Part shown: one piece after another, positions 24,201 through 36,421 of the stretch
Layout: every line of letters starts with the position of its first letter
How positions within the stretch are numbered: the first letter of the stretch is position 1
The notes under the pieces: model-generated
Seen by the model: only the letters and a program-made list of their open reading frames with translations
What the model was told of the DNA's origin: nothing
Database searches by the model: none
Made by a program: the position numbers and the translations under genes
NCBI GenBank assembly: GCA_023935145.1
Contig: CM043697.1
Coordinates: 52,571,001 to 52,635,000 of the forward strand
From: Bretschneidera sinensis
Lineage: Eukaryota; Streptophyta; Magnoliopsida; Brassicales; Akaniaceae
Length of the DNA stretch: 64,000 nucleotides
Direction: 5' to 3'

Positions 24201-26884
24201 AACCCACCAGAGATGCCCAGAGACGCCTACATCCACCTATGATGAAGGTTGTGCAAGATGAGGTAATTAAGTTACTTGATTGTGGCGTTATTTACCCTAT
24301 TTCAGATAGCAAGTGGGTGTCTCCTGTTCAAGTTGTGCCAAAGAAGTCAGGAGTTACTGTGGTAAAGAATGAGGAGAATGAGTTTGTACCTCAAAGAGTG
24401 GTAACTGGTTATCGAGTTTGCATAGACTATAGGAAGCTCAATGCTTCAACAAGAAAGAACCATTTCCCTCTGCCCTTCATCGATCAGATGCTCGAGAGGT
24501 TAACTGGTTATCCTTTTTATTCTTTTTTGGACGGATATAGTGGGTACAACAAGATCTGTATAGCGCAAAAGGACCAAGAGAAGACCACCTTCACTTGCCC
24601 TTTTGGCACTTATGCCTACAGACGTATGCCATTCGGATTGTGCAATGCACCAGGTACGTTTCAACGTTGTATGCTCTCCATTTTCTCTGAATACATCGAG
24701 AATATCATTGAGGTCTTTATGGATGATTTTAGTGTCTTTGGTAGAGATTTTGATGCATGCTTAGGAAATTTGGAACTTATTCTGAAACGTTGTGTTGAAA
24801 CAAACTTGGTTCTAAATTGGGAAAAATGTCACTTCATGGTGGCTCAAGGGATTGTTTTAGGACATATCATATCTGCTAGGGGGATTGAAGTTGATAAATC
24901 TAAGGTAGATCTTGTGCGTTACTTACCCTCTCCCACTTGTGTGAGAGAGGTTCGTTCATTTCTTGGTCATCCAGAATTTTACAGGAGGTTTATCAAGGAT
25001 TTCTCCAATGTATCAAGGCCCTTGTGCCGTTTACTTCAGAAGGACACTCTCTTTGAGTTTGATGAGGAGTGCAAGAAAGCTTTTGAGAAGTTGAAGGAGT
25101 TATTGACTACTGCTCCCATCATGTCTCCACCTAATTGGTCCTTACCTTTTGAATTGATGTGTGACGCCTCAGATTACGCCGTTGGGGCTGTTTTGGGACA
25201 AAGAATGGACAAGAAGCCCTATGCCATCTACTATGCCTCTAGGACACTCAATGATGCTCAACTAAACTATTCCACAACTGAAAAAGAGCTCCTTGCTGTT
25301 GTTTTTGCCTTAGATAAATTTCGCTATGATTTACTTCAAACTAAAGTTGTTGTTTATACTGATCATGCAGCTTTGAAGTATCTGATGACAAAGAAGGAGG
25401 CCAAACCAAGACTGATTAGATGGGTGCTTTTGCTTCAAGAATTTGATTTGGAGATCAAGGACAAGAAGGGGAGTGAAAACTTGGTAGCTGACCATTTGAG
25501 CAGACTTGTTCATGAGGAGGACACCCTACCCCTGCAAGAATCATTCCCAGATGAGCAGCTCTTTGGGATTGAGGTAAGTGAGCATTGGTATGCTGATATT
25601 GTGAATTATTTAGTTACTAGGCAATTTCCTGACACTTTACCTCGTTCTAATAAAGAAAAACTTAAGCATATGGCTAGGCATTACATATGGGATGAACCTT
25701 ATTTGTGGAAGCATTGTAGTGATCAAATCATTAGGAGGTGTGTCCCTGAATCTGAGCATAAATCAATACTTGCCTTTTGTCATTCTGAGTCTTGTGGTGG
25801 ACACTTTGGTGCTCGTAGGACAGCCCGTAAGGTATTAGATTGTGGTTTTTTCTAGCCTTCTATTTTTAAGGATGCATACTTGTATTGCATGACTTATGAC
25901 AGGTGCCAGAGGACAGGTAATTTAGGCTCTAGGGATCAGATGCCCATGGCCCATATTATAACTGTTGAGATTTTCGATGTTTGGGGCATTGATTTCATGG
26001 GGCCGTTTCCTTTATCTAACGGGTTTTTTTACATTCTTTTGGCTATTGATTATGTGTCTAAGTGGGTGGAGGCTAAAGCCACCAGAACTAATGACTCTAA
26101 AGTTGTTGTAGATTTCTTGAGATCTAACATATTTGCTAGGTTTGGAATGCCTCGTGTGATTATTAGTGATGGTGGATTACACTTCTGCAACCGTACAATT
26201 GAGGCCCTGCTCAAGAAGTACAAAGTGACTCATAAGGTGGCAACACCTTATCATCCTCTGACGAGTGGACAAGCAGAGGTCTCAAATCGTGAGATTAAGG
26301 GGATTTTGGAGAAGACTGTAGGCCCTACACGCAAGGATTGGAGCAAAAGACTTGATGATGCACTTTGGGCTTATAGGACAGCTTACAAGACGCCAATTGA
26401 GATGTCTCCATTCAGACTTGTCTATGGTACAGTGTGTCACTTACCAGTTGAGCTTGAGCATAGGGCATGGTGGGCTGTTAAGTCTTTCAACATGGACATT
26501 GATAAGGCTGGTTTACATAGAAAACTCCAACTGAATGAACTTGAGGAAATCAGAAACGAGGCATATGATAGTGCATAGATCTACAAGGAGAAAACTAGAG
26601 CTTTTCATGATAAGATGATCCGTGGCAAGGCCTTTATTGTGGGCCAAAAAGTTCTTCTCTTCCATTCTAGACTTAAACTTTTTCCTGGTAAGTTACGTTC
26701 TAGATGGGTGGGTCCATTCATTGTCACTAATATTTTTCCTCATGGTGCTATGCAGATAAAAAGTGACAAAACTGGAAATGAATTCAAGGTGAATGGTCAT
26801 CGCTTGAAACCTTACTATGAGGCTTTTGAGGAGCACACTGTGGAGGATGTACCCCTCCTAGAGGTGCCACTCACAAAGGACTAA
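21299..26884 (+). pseudogene. Element C gag-pol (Athila), one frame with three stops
   Basis: A single reading frame of about 1860 codons encodes the whole replication polyprotein. Gag is about 21640-22140 (FHGLTNEDPHKHLKEF), with a degenerate CC..GH..C zinc motif near 22285-22320. The protease lies near 23340-23375 (LDLGASINVMP), RT about 24160-24900 (FMDDFSVFG near 24715-24745), and RNase H about 25140-25500. Integrase has its zinc domain near 25740-25920 and a D,D,E core at 25960-26450 ([19 protein letters not shown]), with a C-terminal domain to 26884. Three in-frame stops interrupt it: TGA at 21617, TAG at 25853 and TAG at 26576. There is no net frameshift. All catalytic motifs I could check are present, so the decay is minimal. 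Confidence 0.9.
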
Positions 26885-28595
26885 AAACGAGGTACAAAGT
26901 CTAGGCTGAAAGACTGTAAACATTAAAGCGCTGCTTGGGAGGCAACCCAATTCAACCGAAGCTGTGGAGGAGTCATTAACACAGATTTGCATTCTCTTTC
27001 TCTCTTCCATTTACGTTGGTTGATCTTTATATGTTATTTGTTTTGTGTGATTTTCGTAAATACCTTACCCATGTTTATATTCTATATTACATGCTTATTC
27101 TAATATACATTGAGGACAATGTACGATTTAAGTGTGGGAGAGGGATTTACATCTTTTTGAGTCATATCATTGCTTTTTAGGTTTTAGGACCTCTTCCAAC
27201 TCAATGATGAAACTGATTCTTAATGGTTTTTAAAGAGTTTGAGCATACTTTTAAAGATAAAACAAGAAATGGAGTTAATTTGCTTATATTGTAGTCATAC
27301 TTGGAAATTGAAATTTTGATGCACATTAGCCTTGATTTGAGCAATCTGTTGCCTTAGAGTGAAGCATGGAGACATATTGAATGATACTTGCATAATCCCA
27401 CAATATTTGTGAGTTTTTCGAGCCTTAAAATTGATTCATTATGCATATCAATTCAAATTCTCTTCTGAGTGCATCTTGTGAATATAATGTTTTCTAGAAC
27501 TTGCTTTTAAACCACTTGAGACGATCGTACATGTTCAGATTTGGAGAAGACGGAGGCAAATTAGGATTTTACCACCATGACTAAATAGCCTTTAACCTGA
27601 TCATGATTTGATCCCTAGATAGCATTTTGAGCCTGAATTAGCTTATTTTCTTCATTAACCTACATTCATTTACCCTTACGAACTTAAACACTTTACCTAC
27701 CCTTTTTCCTTGGAACTAGGGAACTTGGATCTTGTTTATATTGATTTGTAATGTGGAGATGGTGGAAAAGCATAAGTGTGGGGGAATTTCATGTGGTTCT
27801 AAGGTGGTTGTTTCGGAAAAAAAAATAAATAAATAAAGGTGTAGTACGAAAAAAAAGAAGAAGAAAAAAAAAACTATTGTGATTCAAAGAATACAAGTTC
27901 TGAAGAATTGGGAGTATTATGAGTCTTTAAAGCAAGTTGAAAGCCAAAGTGATTAAATCCACCTTATTGTGATGGAAACGTAGTACTTAATAATGATGAT
28001 TTATTTATGACGTTATTGAATGCTTTCTAGTTCTAAGGAAATTTTGTGACATCCTTTCTCTTCTTTCTTATGAAACCTTAACCCTTTAGCCCCATTACAA
28101 CCCTTTCAAAGACCTTCTGATCCTTTGATGTTCTGTTTTTGATGTGGAGAGTGGGTGCACAAGCAAGCCTATGGTTTAAACTGTTTTCACAAGTGATTGA
28201 GTAATTAGTATAGCTAGCACCACATTTAAATGAGTGAAAACCAGAGTGATGCATTGTGAGAAGTAAAATTTGATACTATTTGTGCATTAACTCGAGGGTG
28301 GCATATTACACTTACTCTTGGCTGATTATTCACACACACACACTCAAAGTACGAATGTTATATAATCTTAATAACTCCGTAGCTTGTTTATTTGAGGTAA
28401 ACTTGTGCTCTCCGTACTTTATTATGCCATATTGCCTAAGGGATCTCTGAGACGTAAGTTGGAAGGATTAGAGTAATTTAATTTGTGTTATGTCATTGTG
28501 GTGTCATTTAGTTTATGTTATTTCTCTTGAGATTCTACTAGGTTACATACTGTTGTTTTGCTAAGGGACTAGCCAAAGCTAAGTGTGGGGGAATT
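26885..28595 (+). other. Element C 3' non-coding region with repeated polypurine motifs
   Basis: No long ORF and no envelope-like gene. Shortly after pol comes GCTGCTTGGGAGGCAACCCA (from 26930), a motif often seen downstream of Athila pol. The motif AAGTGTGGGNGA recurs three times: near 27130 (imperfect), near 27774 and next to the LTR at 28581-28595, where it is the likely polypurine primer. It also has an A-rich tract near 27820-27870 and a CA microsatellite near 28332. Confidence 0.8.
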
Positions 28596-30484
28596 TGATA
28601 GGAACACTTTGTGTTACGTTTTTAATGCCTTTCCTACCCTATTTGGCTTTGTAATTCTCTTAACTTTGCTATTTTGAGCTTAGTTTCTTTTCTTAGTATT
28701 TAGAAAGCTTGTGAACGTGGGAATAGTAAAATAAGGTGATAAAATGAGTTTTCCTAGTTACTTTAAGAAATCTAAGTGGATTAAGAAAATAGTCTTATCA
28801 TTCTAAGAAACTTTTCTAATTATGGAAACTTTCCTTATCTATTATTTTCTGATTTCTTTGTAGGGTTCCACCTTGGAATTATTTGGATGATGTGTCAAAA
28901 TACAAGAGAATATTGGAGTTCATTAGTGACATGGGTATGTCCAACCTAACATGGGCTTGCCCAACAAAAAATCACATAATCTCTTGTCAACTAAGCAAGG
29001 TGCAAGGTCCAAGCCCAAAGTGGAGGAAGATTCGGATGCAACAGCCTACTGGATTTTGGCCCATCATAACAGGCCCAAACAATATCAGTTTTGAGACTTT
29101 CTTAGGTCCAAATTGAAATTCAAGACGTCGTCTTTCCAACCCAACAAGTTTCAGCTCATTTGGAGATGTGTGGAAGAAGATATGACCGTTTGAATTCTAC
29201 TAGTTGGGTCCTCCTGAAATTTCGGGATTGTATTCCTTTTTCTTACTTTTGGCCATTCCTTGAATCTTTGCGTGTTTTAGGGATTGTTTCCTTGCATGTT
29301 TTAGAGATTGTTTCCTTGCATGTGTCATGGCTTGTTTTTAGCATTGTTTTCTTGCTTTTCCTAAGCTTAGAGAGTTGTTCTAAGCTCTATAAATAGGGTG
29401 TTTGTAAGCTGAAAGAGATCATCTTTTCTCTTGGAACCATCTCTACTCAAAATTCAAGAAGCAAAAGGCTGAAACACTCCACCATTTCATCTCCAATTGT
29501 GAGCACATTAGGACTTTTCCAAAATGTGTTCTCCTTCATCTATCATCATAGCCGTGAGGTTCATCACCATTAACATCTCAAGCTTCCTTGAGTGTGTTCA
29601 AGAAGTGTACCCCTTACAGCTATTCTTTTTAATTGTTTCAGCCTTGGATTCTTATGTTAGAGATTATTATTAATTCAATGAGTTGGTTAATTTTCAGATT
29701 TATTCTTTAATATTTTTGAATTGTTCATGATATGTAGACATATTAATTCATTACATATGTTGAATTTTCAGTTATGTTATATTGAAAACTTTGATATTGC
29801 AAATCATTGACGCCATAATCGCACTTTCGATCACCTAATTGATCTGGAGTACGATTTAAAGTGGTAAAAGCTATGAACAATAACCAATGTTCTGGAAATT
29901 GCATGTTCTTTATCCATGGACTTTTTCATAAGAATAAGGAACATGTTATTGAATCATAATTGCTTTTGATCTTAATGATTTGCTTAAGTAATTGTAAGGA
30001 TGCGCTGAGTATTAACTTGATTGCTTAAACAAAATAACTAGCTGATGGACTTTTCCTAAGCTTAGTGATTATCTAAGAAGGAATTTATAAAGTGCATGAT
30101 CTCTTTAGGCTTGCACTTTGATTCAATTCTGATATGTGATTGAGGCACGAATTCGTTGTCTACATTGAAACAATTCGATTAGTCATTTAACAAACTTGAT
30201 TTTCTGAATTGTGAGAGAAAATGATCAATTGTAAATAATTGTTCTTTAATTTCCTTCGTAAAGTTAGTAAAAAGAAAAATCAGATCATGAAAACCCCCTA
30301 ATCTTGTGTAATGTTAATATTTGTTTATAAACTGCTAATTAAACCAATCAAATCATTTTTTTATTATTTTTATGACTCTTTAGTATAGAGTACCCGCAAT
30401 CCCCGGCCAATAACGATACCCTACTAATCACTTTACTACAATCTTCTGCAGGGTTTGTTGATGACCGAAATAAACGGTCTATCA
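28596..30484 (+). repeat. Element C 3' LTR
   Basis: Partner of 19183-21072, 1889 bp, about 99% identical by eye. The U3 module spans 28927-29409 and the TATA box lies near 29386-29399. Confidence 0.92.
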
Positions 30485-31177
30485 AAAACTAAACAAACAA
30501 ACAACAAAATGAAATATAGGAGTTCACCACCCAAGAGATAACACCAAAGGGATATAGAATATCACCACCCAAACAAGGGATACAGAACTATAGGAATTCA
30601 CCACTCTAAGGATTATACCAAAGAGATACAGAATTACAAGAAGAAGAAAACTCTCTTCTAAAAGCCAAAGGCTGATTTCAATTTATAAACTCAAGTCTGA
30701 TTTTTAACTTACAAACACAAGTATTTATAGAGCTTAGAACAACCCTCTAGGCTTAGGAAAAGTAAGAAAACAATCCATAAAACATGCAAGGAAACAATCC
30801 CTAAAACAGGGAAGGAGACAATCCCTAAAACATGCAAGGAATCAAGGAATTGGTCAAAAGTAAAAAGAGGAACACAATTTCGGATTTTTAGGAGCACCCA
30901 ATGACTAGAATTCAAACGGTCATATCTTCTTGTAGACATCTCCAAATGGGCTGAAACTTGTTTGGTTGGAAAGATGATGTCTTGAACTTTAATTTGGACT
31001 TAAGAAAATCTCAAAAAGGAGATCGTTTGGGCCTGGTATGATTAGCCTAAATCCAGTAGGCTGTTGCATCCGGATCTTCTTCCACTTTGGGCTTGGACCT
31101 TGCACTTTGCTTAGTTGACAAGAGATTATTAGATTTTTGTTGGGCAGGCCCATGCTAAGTTGGACATACCCATGTCA

Positions 31178-31321
31178 TTGGGCCCCCAAAGATGGTTCTT
31201 AGCCCAAGTGTGTTGGATCAGTCCATTGAGAGTTTCCTTGAACCTTTTAGCTCGAGCCCTTGTAATTGGACCAATTGGAACATGAATAGGAAGATGTCAT
31301 TTGTTAGCTATGTCCTCATCA
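31178..31321 (-). repeat. F LTR fragment (start of LTR, reversed)
   Basis: About 144 bp ending GTCCTCATCA, the reverse of the F LTR start TGATGAGG. It abuts LTR D on the left and a plus-strand F LTR fragment on the right. Confidence 0.7.
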
Positions 31322-31638
31322 AAACAATTCAGATTTGATTCATACTTTTGGAGAGAAAATTCTCTTTAGTTCTTTTAGAACTTCTGAACTTATCGGAGTT
31401 TCTGTGGCGTTCATCTTCGACTTATCAATCAATCCTTCCATAATTGATTGTGGCATCTTCATTATACCAAGGTTCTTGCTTCAATTTAAGCAACGGGTCG
31501 CGGTCTCAGTCTTCATTATTCCAAGGTTCTTGCTTCAATATAAGCAACGTGTCGCGGTCTCACATTAATCTGCTTTTAGACGATCTTAGAAGTCTTCTTG
31601 ATCCATCGATTTCTTAGTTTTTGACGTGGATCATATCA
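31322..31638 (+). repeat. F LTR fragment (3' half)
   Basis: It begins in mid-LTR (ATTCAGATTTGATTCATAC, as at 18559) and ends with the intact F terminus GTGGATCATATCA. It faces head-to-head with the preceding reversed fragment. No primer-binding site follows, and the DNA after 31638 is not recognisable transposon. Confidence 0.75.
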
Positions 31639-32402
31639 ATCACTAACTTCAGGAATACCTTCGTTCAAAACCTCTCTAGCAAACATTGAAGACGGAACAT
31701 CTTCGTCCACAAAAAATAATGTTACCAGTGAAGCTCCATAAATTTATCAATAGAGTTTCGGACAGATCTAAAATATTAATTTTAAACCCGGTTTAACTAA
31801 TAATTGTTCCAGATATTTAGCTAGTTTCCACCAAATCACCTTGATATTAACAGGAACCATCAATTCGTTACTTAAATTTTGGCTTTAAGATCCCATATAA
31901 AATTACAAATTAATAGGCTAATAACATCTATTGGATTCCAATTAAGAAAACTATTTTACTAGTAGTATTTTCTTGAAAGCATCAATAATATTAAGTTTAA
32001 ACAATGTTTCCAACAATTTTCGACGGGGAATTCCATTTCTCTCTTGTAGCCGTTGGACTCCCCGCCACACAAAGAAACAGACACTTAGAAAACTTCTTGA
32101 GCCACTTCGTTTTAAGACCTTATTGAATTTTATTCACTAAGTTGCTTTCAAGATATATTACACTTTTATCCTGCAAAATGACAAGCCGTTGACCTTAAAA
32201 GACGTATATATATAAGGACATTTATGTAACTTCACCAACCCGCCGGCTCATACAGCTATAGTTTGATTACATTGAAACGACATTTTCCAGGCGTATTACA
32301 GCAAGTCCAAAAACATCTTCGCCCACCAACTCAACACAACTATATATGCACTCTCCCTCTCCCATTCAAGCCTCATCATTCCCTTTAGCACTTCAATCAG
32401 AA
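31639..32402 (+). promoter_or_regulatory. Upstream region of the ammonium transporter gene
   Basis: AT-rich, low-copy-looking DNA between the last LTR fragment and the AMT start. A TATA-like run (TATATATATAAG) lies at 32205-32216, about 190 bp before the ATG. A TTGACC W-box-like motif lies just upstream near 32190. An in-frame ATG at 32346 would add 19 residues. About 95 bp near 31721-31815 resemble 40924-41015. Confidence 0.45.
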
Positions 32403-34133
32403 ATGTCGTTCCCAGAGAACCTTCAGCCCGACGAGGCAAGCCCAGGATGGTTGAACAAAGGAGACAACGCGTGGCAACTCACGGCAGCAACCCTAGTGGG
32501 TCTTCAGAGCGTACCGGGACTGGTGATCCTCTACGGAAGCATCGTCAAGAAAAAATGGGCCGTGAACTCGGCGTTCATGGCCCTTTACGCTTTCGCTGCG
32601 GTCCTTATTTGTTGGGTCGGGTGGGGGTACCGGATGTCATTTGGGGATAAGTTTATTCACTTCCTAGGGGTACCAAATGTTTCCTTGGACCAAAAGTTTC
32701 TTTTGGATCGAGCATTTCTTGGGTATTTGCCTAATGCAACTATGATTTATTTCCAATTCGTGTTCGCTGCGATCACATTGATTTTGATAGCTGGGGCTTT
32801 GCTTGGGAGGATGAACTTTCATGCGTGGATGTTGTTTGTTCCACTTTGGCTTACATTTTCATACACTATTGGTGCTTATAGTATTTGGTGCCCGGATGGG
32901 TGGTTGTCAAAAATGGGACTTATTGATTATTCTGGAGGATTTGTCATCCATTTATCTTCTGGTGTTGCTGGTTTCACTGCAGCTTATTGGGTAACTACCA
33001 AAATGGAAAACACTAAAAATCTCAAATTTAATTTTTTAAAAATAAAAACTATTTTATAAACCCCTTTTTAATTAAATGCTAGTAACTTCAAAAATTAATT
33101 CAAGCCCAAAAATAATTTTAGTTTAATTTTTTGTTTTATCGTGATGTATCTTATCATTTGGTGAAGGTGGGACCAAGGGCTACTAAGGACAGAGAGAGGT
33201 TTCCACCAAACAACATCTTGCTGATGTTGGCGGGGGCTGGGCTACTCTGGATGGGATGGACAGGATTCAACGGTGGTGATCCTTACACTGTCAGCACCGA
33301 TGCATCTCTTGCAGTCCTTAACACCCACGTGTGCACCGCTACGAGCTTGCTGACATGGCTCCTCCTCGACATCCTGTTCTTTGGGAAGCCCTCTGTGATT
33401 GGTGCGACTCAAGGCATGATCACTGGTTTGGTTTGCATTACACCTGCAGCAGGTAAAACGACCCCGTTTAATGTTTGGAAAAATTCATAATAGAATTCAC
33501 GTATTTTGGGCTTACTGTACTTATTGTTTTAAAAGTACAAATTTAACTTACAATATTTTACTCTTAAAAATGGAACACAATGCAGGAGTGGTGCAAGGGT
33601 GGGCAGCAATTCTGATGGGAATAATGTCAGGTAGCATCCCATGGTACACAATGATGGTCCTCCACAAGAAGATATGGCTCCTCAAGCAAATCGACGACAC
33701 CATGGCAGTTTTCCACACCCACGCTGTGGCCGGCAGCTTAGGTGGCATCCTAACCGGTTTCTTCGCCGAGCCCAAGCTCAACCGCATCTTCTACTTGGTC
33801 GACGAATGGGAGCACTACATTGGCCTCGCTTACGGCCTGCAAAGCGGCCGCGCAAAGGCTGGGTTCAAGCAGATGGGGATCCAGTTGCTTGGCATTTTGT
33901 TCGTGGTTTGCCTTAACATCTTCACCACCAGCGTCATTTGCTTGTTGATTAGGTTGGTTGTGCCACTGAGATTGACTGAGGATGAGTTGCAAACTGGGGA
34001 TGATGCTATTCATGGAGAGGAGGCTTATGCTCTATGGGGAGATGGTGAGAAATATGAGTCCAGGCATAATTCCGTTTATGGTGTTGATGATTTCCCTCCA
34101 CCGTCTAAAGGCGCTGAGCTTGAAATGGCTTGA
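32403..34133 (+). CDS. AMT2: Ammonium transporter, AMT2/3/4 (MEP-like) clade, three exons
   Basis: This is the only clear host gene. It should move ammonium/ammonia across the plasma membrane as a trimeric channel-like transporter. Exons are 32403-32990, 33167-33452 and 33586-34133, with introns GT...AG at 32991-33166 and 33453-33585. They give 473 residues, near the family norm. Seen in it: [20 protein letters not shown] near the N-terminus, about eleven hydrophobic segments, [15 protein letters not shown], and the cytosolic tail motif [14 protein letters not shown]. The two pore histidines of the family have counterparts in VIHLSSG (about His183) and FHTHAVAG (about His337). I chose the ATG at 32403 because family members begin shortly before WLNKGDN; 32346 is an alternative. 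The reading is intact. The symbol means AMT2-type; AMT3 or AMT4 orthology is possible. Confidence 0.93.
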
Positions 34134-34612
34134 TTCTTGAATTGGCACTTTAATTAATCGGGTTAAGCTTACTATGGCATGATTGTTAAACGGCTTTGAT
34201 GTAATCTACAACAATAAGAACTGAACCATCTTATCTTCTGATGTAAATTTTTCGAGATTGTGTTGGATTTCGAATTATTTCACATTTTATATTGTTGTCT
34301 AAGAAATAATTCACCTTTATTTTGTGAGTGTACAGTCTCTTTTGTGAAAGCATATCTCTAATTCAATCCTAATTATTACCGTGATAATTAATTTTTTTGG
34401 TTGAGATTCACGTGCTTCTCACGTTGAAAATAAAATGAATATTTAAAAAAATATATATGGTAGCGAAATCAAAACTTATATATTTACTTAAGTTTTTGGA
34501 TTTATATGATTTGCAATATATCAATATTTGAGTTTTTGCGTGTTATACTCTCCAAAACAAAAGTCCAAATTTCTCATAAAACTTGAAGTATTTGCACTTT
34601 TGACTTTTTTTT
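34134..34612 (+). other. AMT 3' flank
   Basis: Probable 3' UTR and downstream AT-rich DNA. There is no canonical AATAAA close to the stop; AATAAG near 34212 is the nearest candidate. No gene is seen. Confidence 0.5.
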
Positions 34613-35077
34613 ATTGGGTTGTTATCACAAAACACAATTTCATTTTGTTTTATGTTTCAATGTCCCCTTATATTTTAAATTCGATCAATTTACATTATGC
34701 ATATTAGAATTGGTATGCACATGTAACCCATGCGTATATCTCATTTGAATGCAAAAAGACTATTATATATGTCCTCTATAATTTCTCCAGCAAATCTCAT
34801 CTCTTATTTTCTTTAAGCTCAAAATCCTTAATTTCTCAATTTGTAATTCCTGAAGACAATTATGAGAAAATATTGCCAAAATTATTATTTTTGCATTCAA
34901 ATGATGTGCATGTGTGGGCTACATGTGTGCGCTGGTTCTAATTAATTTGATCAGAATTTTCATCAGAATGATCTATTGAATAATCCCTTATAATGCAAAG
35001 TGTAAATTGATCGAATTTAAAATGTAACATTAAAACATAAGACAAAACGCCATAGTGTTTCGTGATAATAACCCAAT
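34613..35077. mobile_element. Foldback/MITE-like long inverted repeat
   Basis: The arm 34613-34757 (ATTGGGTTGTTATCAC...TTTGAATGCAAAAA) is repeated inverted at 34887-35077 (TTTTTGCATTCAAATGA...GTGATAATAACCCAAT). An internal indel of about 45 bp lies in the right arm, and about 130 bp separate the arms. Diverged but clear identity runs through both arms. No coding capacity is present. This structure fits a foldback transposon or MITE, and its transcript could form a hairpin. Confidence 0.75.
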
Positions 35078-35271
35078 TTTTATTGGGAAAATGTGGTTAC
35101 TAATTGAGCTTTACCCAATTTACACCAAAATTCAAAAAGATACACCATCAAAACAATTTCTTTTATATAGGAGTATAATGTACTTTTTGGAAACGTTTAT
35201 AAAATGGGTTTTATTTTCTACACACAGAAGTTAGAACAAACACTCTTAAAAAATGTCTGTCAGAAGAATCG
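35078..35271. other. AT-rich spacer
   Basis: Nothing recognisable between the foldback element and LTR G1. Confidence 0.5.
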
Positions 35272-36219
35272 TGATGCGAACCTCATCGATATGCTTTGAG
35301 ATCCGACAAACAATATTGGAATACTTACCAAAAAATCGTCTAGAAAACAGATTTTATGTGACATCGTGACCTGTTGCTTGTATGGAAGTAAGAACTTTGG
35401 TATAATGAAGACGCCACAATCAATTGTGGAAGCATTGATTGATAAGTCGGAGCTGAACGCCACAAGGAAGAATCCTTGATAAGTTCAAAAGTTATTTGAA
35501 GAAACAATAGAGGAAGCAAACCTCAAGTGTTTTCTGAATTCTATTATGCTTTCAACTTACAACACATAAGTATTTATAGAGCTTAGAACAACCCTCTAAG
35601 CTTAGGACAAGCAAGAAAACAACATAAAACATGTAAGAAGACAATCCATAAAACATGAAAGGAAATAATCCCTAAAACATGCAAGGAATCAAGGAATTGG
35701 CCAAAAGTAAAAAGAGGAACACAATTTCGGATTTTCAGGAGCACCCAATGACTAGAATTCAAACGGTCATATCTTCTTGTACACATCTTCAAATGGGCTG
35801 AAACTTGTTTGGTTGGAAAGATGACGATTTGATCTTCAATTTGGACTTAAGAAATTCTTAAGAAGGATGTTGTTTGGGCCTGTTATGATGAGCCTAAATC
35901 CTAGCTGTTGCATCCGAATCTTCTTCCACTTTGGGCTTGGACCTTGCACCTTACTTAGTTGACAAGAGACTAGGTGATTATTATTGGCCAGGCCCTTGTT
36001 ATATTGGACATACCCATGTCACTATCAATAGCTTGGATTAAACTTATTATGCTTTCATCTCCTATTGGGCCAAGCTTGGAATGCCCCATTTTAGATTCAG
36101 CCAAAATCTCTTGAATAAGCCCATTAAGTGCTTCTTTGATTTTCTTGGATCTTGATCTAGTAATTGGCCCAACTAGAATATGCAATGGATCCTTTAATAG
36201 TGCTTGTTGATTCTCATCA
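35272..36219 (-). repeat. Solo LTR G1 (948 bp)
   Basis: Ends TGATGCGAACC...TTCTCATCA; in element orientation it starts TGATGAGAATCAAC and ends TTCGCATCA. The flanks AATCG (35267-35271) and AATTG (36220-36224) look like a 5-bp duplication with one change. No internal sequence adjoins, so it is a solo LTR. It has the U3 module in sense (right end about 36021), a TATA box near 35573-35580, and F-like R/U5 sequence at 35330-35460. The start of the LTR encodes a GPITRSRSKK motif. Confidence 0.85.
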
Positions 36220-36421
36220 AATTGACCTGAAAAACATATTTCGAAAAATTGAATTCGTGTTTAAGAATTGTTTCAAAAATATTTTACTAATCAAACACTA
36301 AACAATCTTTAGCTTTATTTTTGTTTTACCAAAAACTGTTTTGTAAACCATAAATCACAAATAATAAGCCAATCAATATTCAAGCACTATGCAATTGGTC
36401 ATAGTTGAGGGATTTCGATTC
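36220..36421. other. AT-rich spacer
   Basis: Short unique-looking DNA between G1 and element E. No feature is seen. Confidence 0.5.

Larger units (their letters stand above)
19183..30484 (+). mobile_element. Element C: nearly intact Athila-lineage Ty3/gypsy element (11.3 kb)
   Basis: Two LTRs of 1890 and 1889 bp frame a tRNA-Asp-type primer-binding site, one gag-pol frame broken only by three single-codon stops, a 1.7-kb 3' non-coding region and a polypurine tract. The flanks are GAAAC (19178-19182) and AAAAC (30485-30489), a 5-bp duplication with one change, inside LTR D. I counted about 17 LTR-LTR differences, roughly 0.9%. At commonly used plant rates that means a few hundred thousand years, which is an inference. 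Athila elements often carry an envelope-like ORF after pol; none is seen here. Confidence 0.93.
19151..31177 (-). repeat. LTR D: solo-like type-A LTR, split by Athila element C
   Basis: The LTR consists of 19151-19182 plus 30485-31177, about 725 bp together, ends TGATACC...CATGTCA, minus orientation. It matches the A LTR closely, including U3 module, TATA box and minisatellite. No internal element sequence flanks it. The flanks do not form a target duplication (CTATA left, TTGGG right) and belong to different parts of family F, so it is not a simple solo LTR in one site; recombination between insertions is likely. Confidence 0.78.

Noticed and set aside
26885..28595. Envelope-like gene in Athila element C
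   Set aside because: No ORF of suitable length or membrane segment was found after pol.
19470..29116. Recurring 61-78-residue ORF beginning near MGMSNLTWACPTKN in many LTRs
   Set aside because: It sits in the shared U3 module and recurs because the DNA recurs. In F and the solo LTR the module is inverted, which would destroy it, and E/B/C copies show no sign of protein-level constraint I could verify.
33548..34013. ORFs opposite and out of frame with AMT exon 3
   Set aside because: Shadow frames of a well-supported coding exon.
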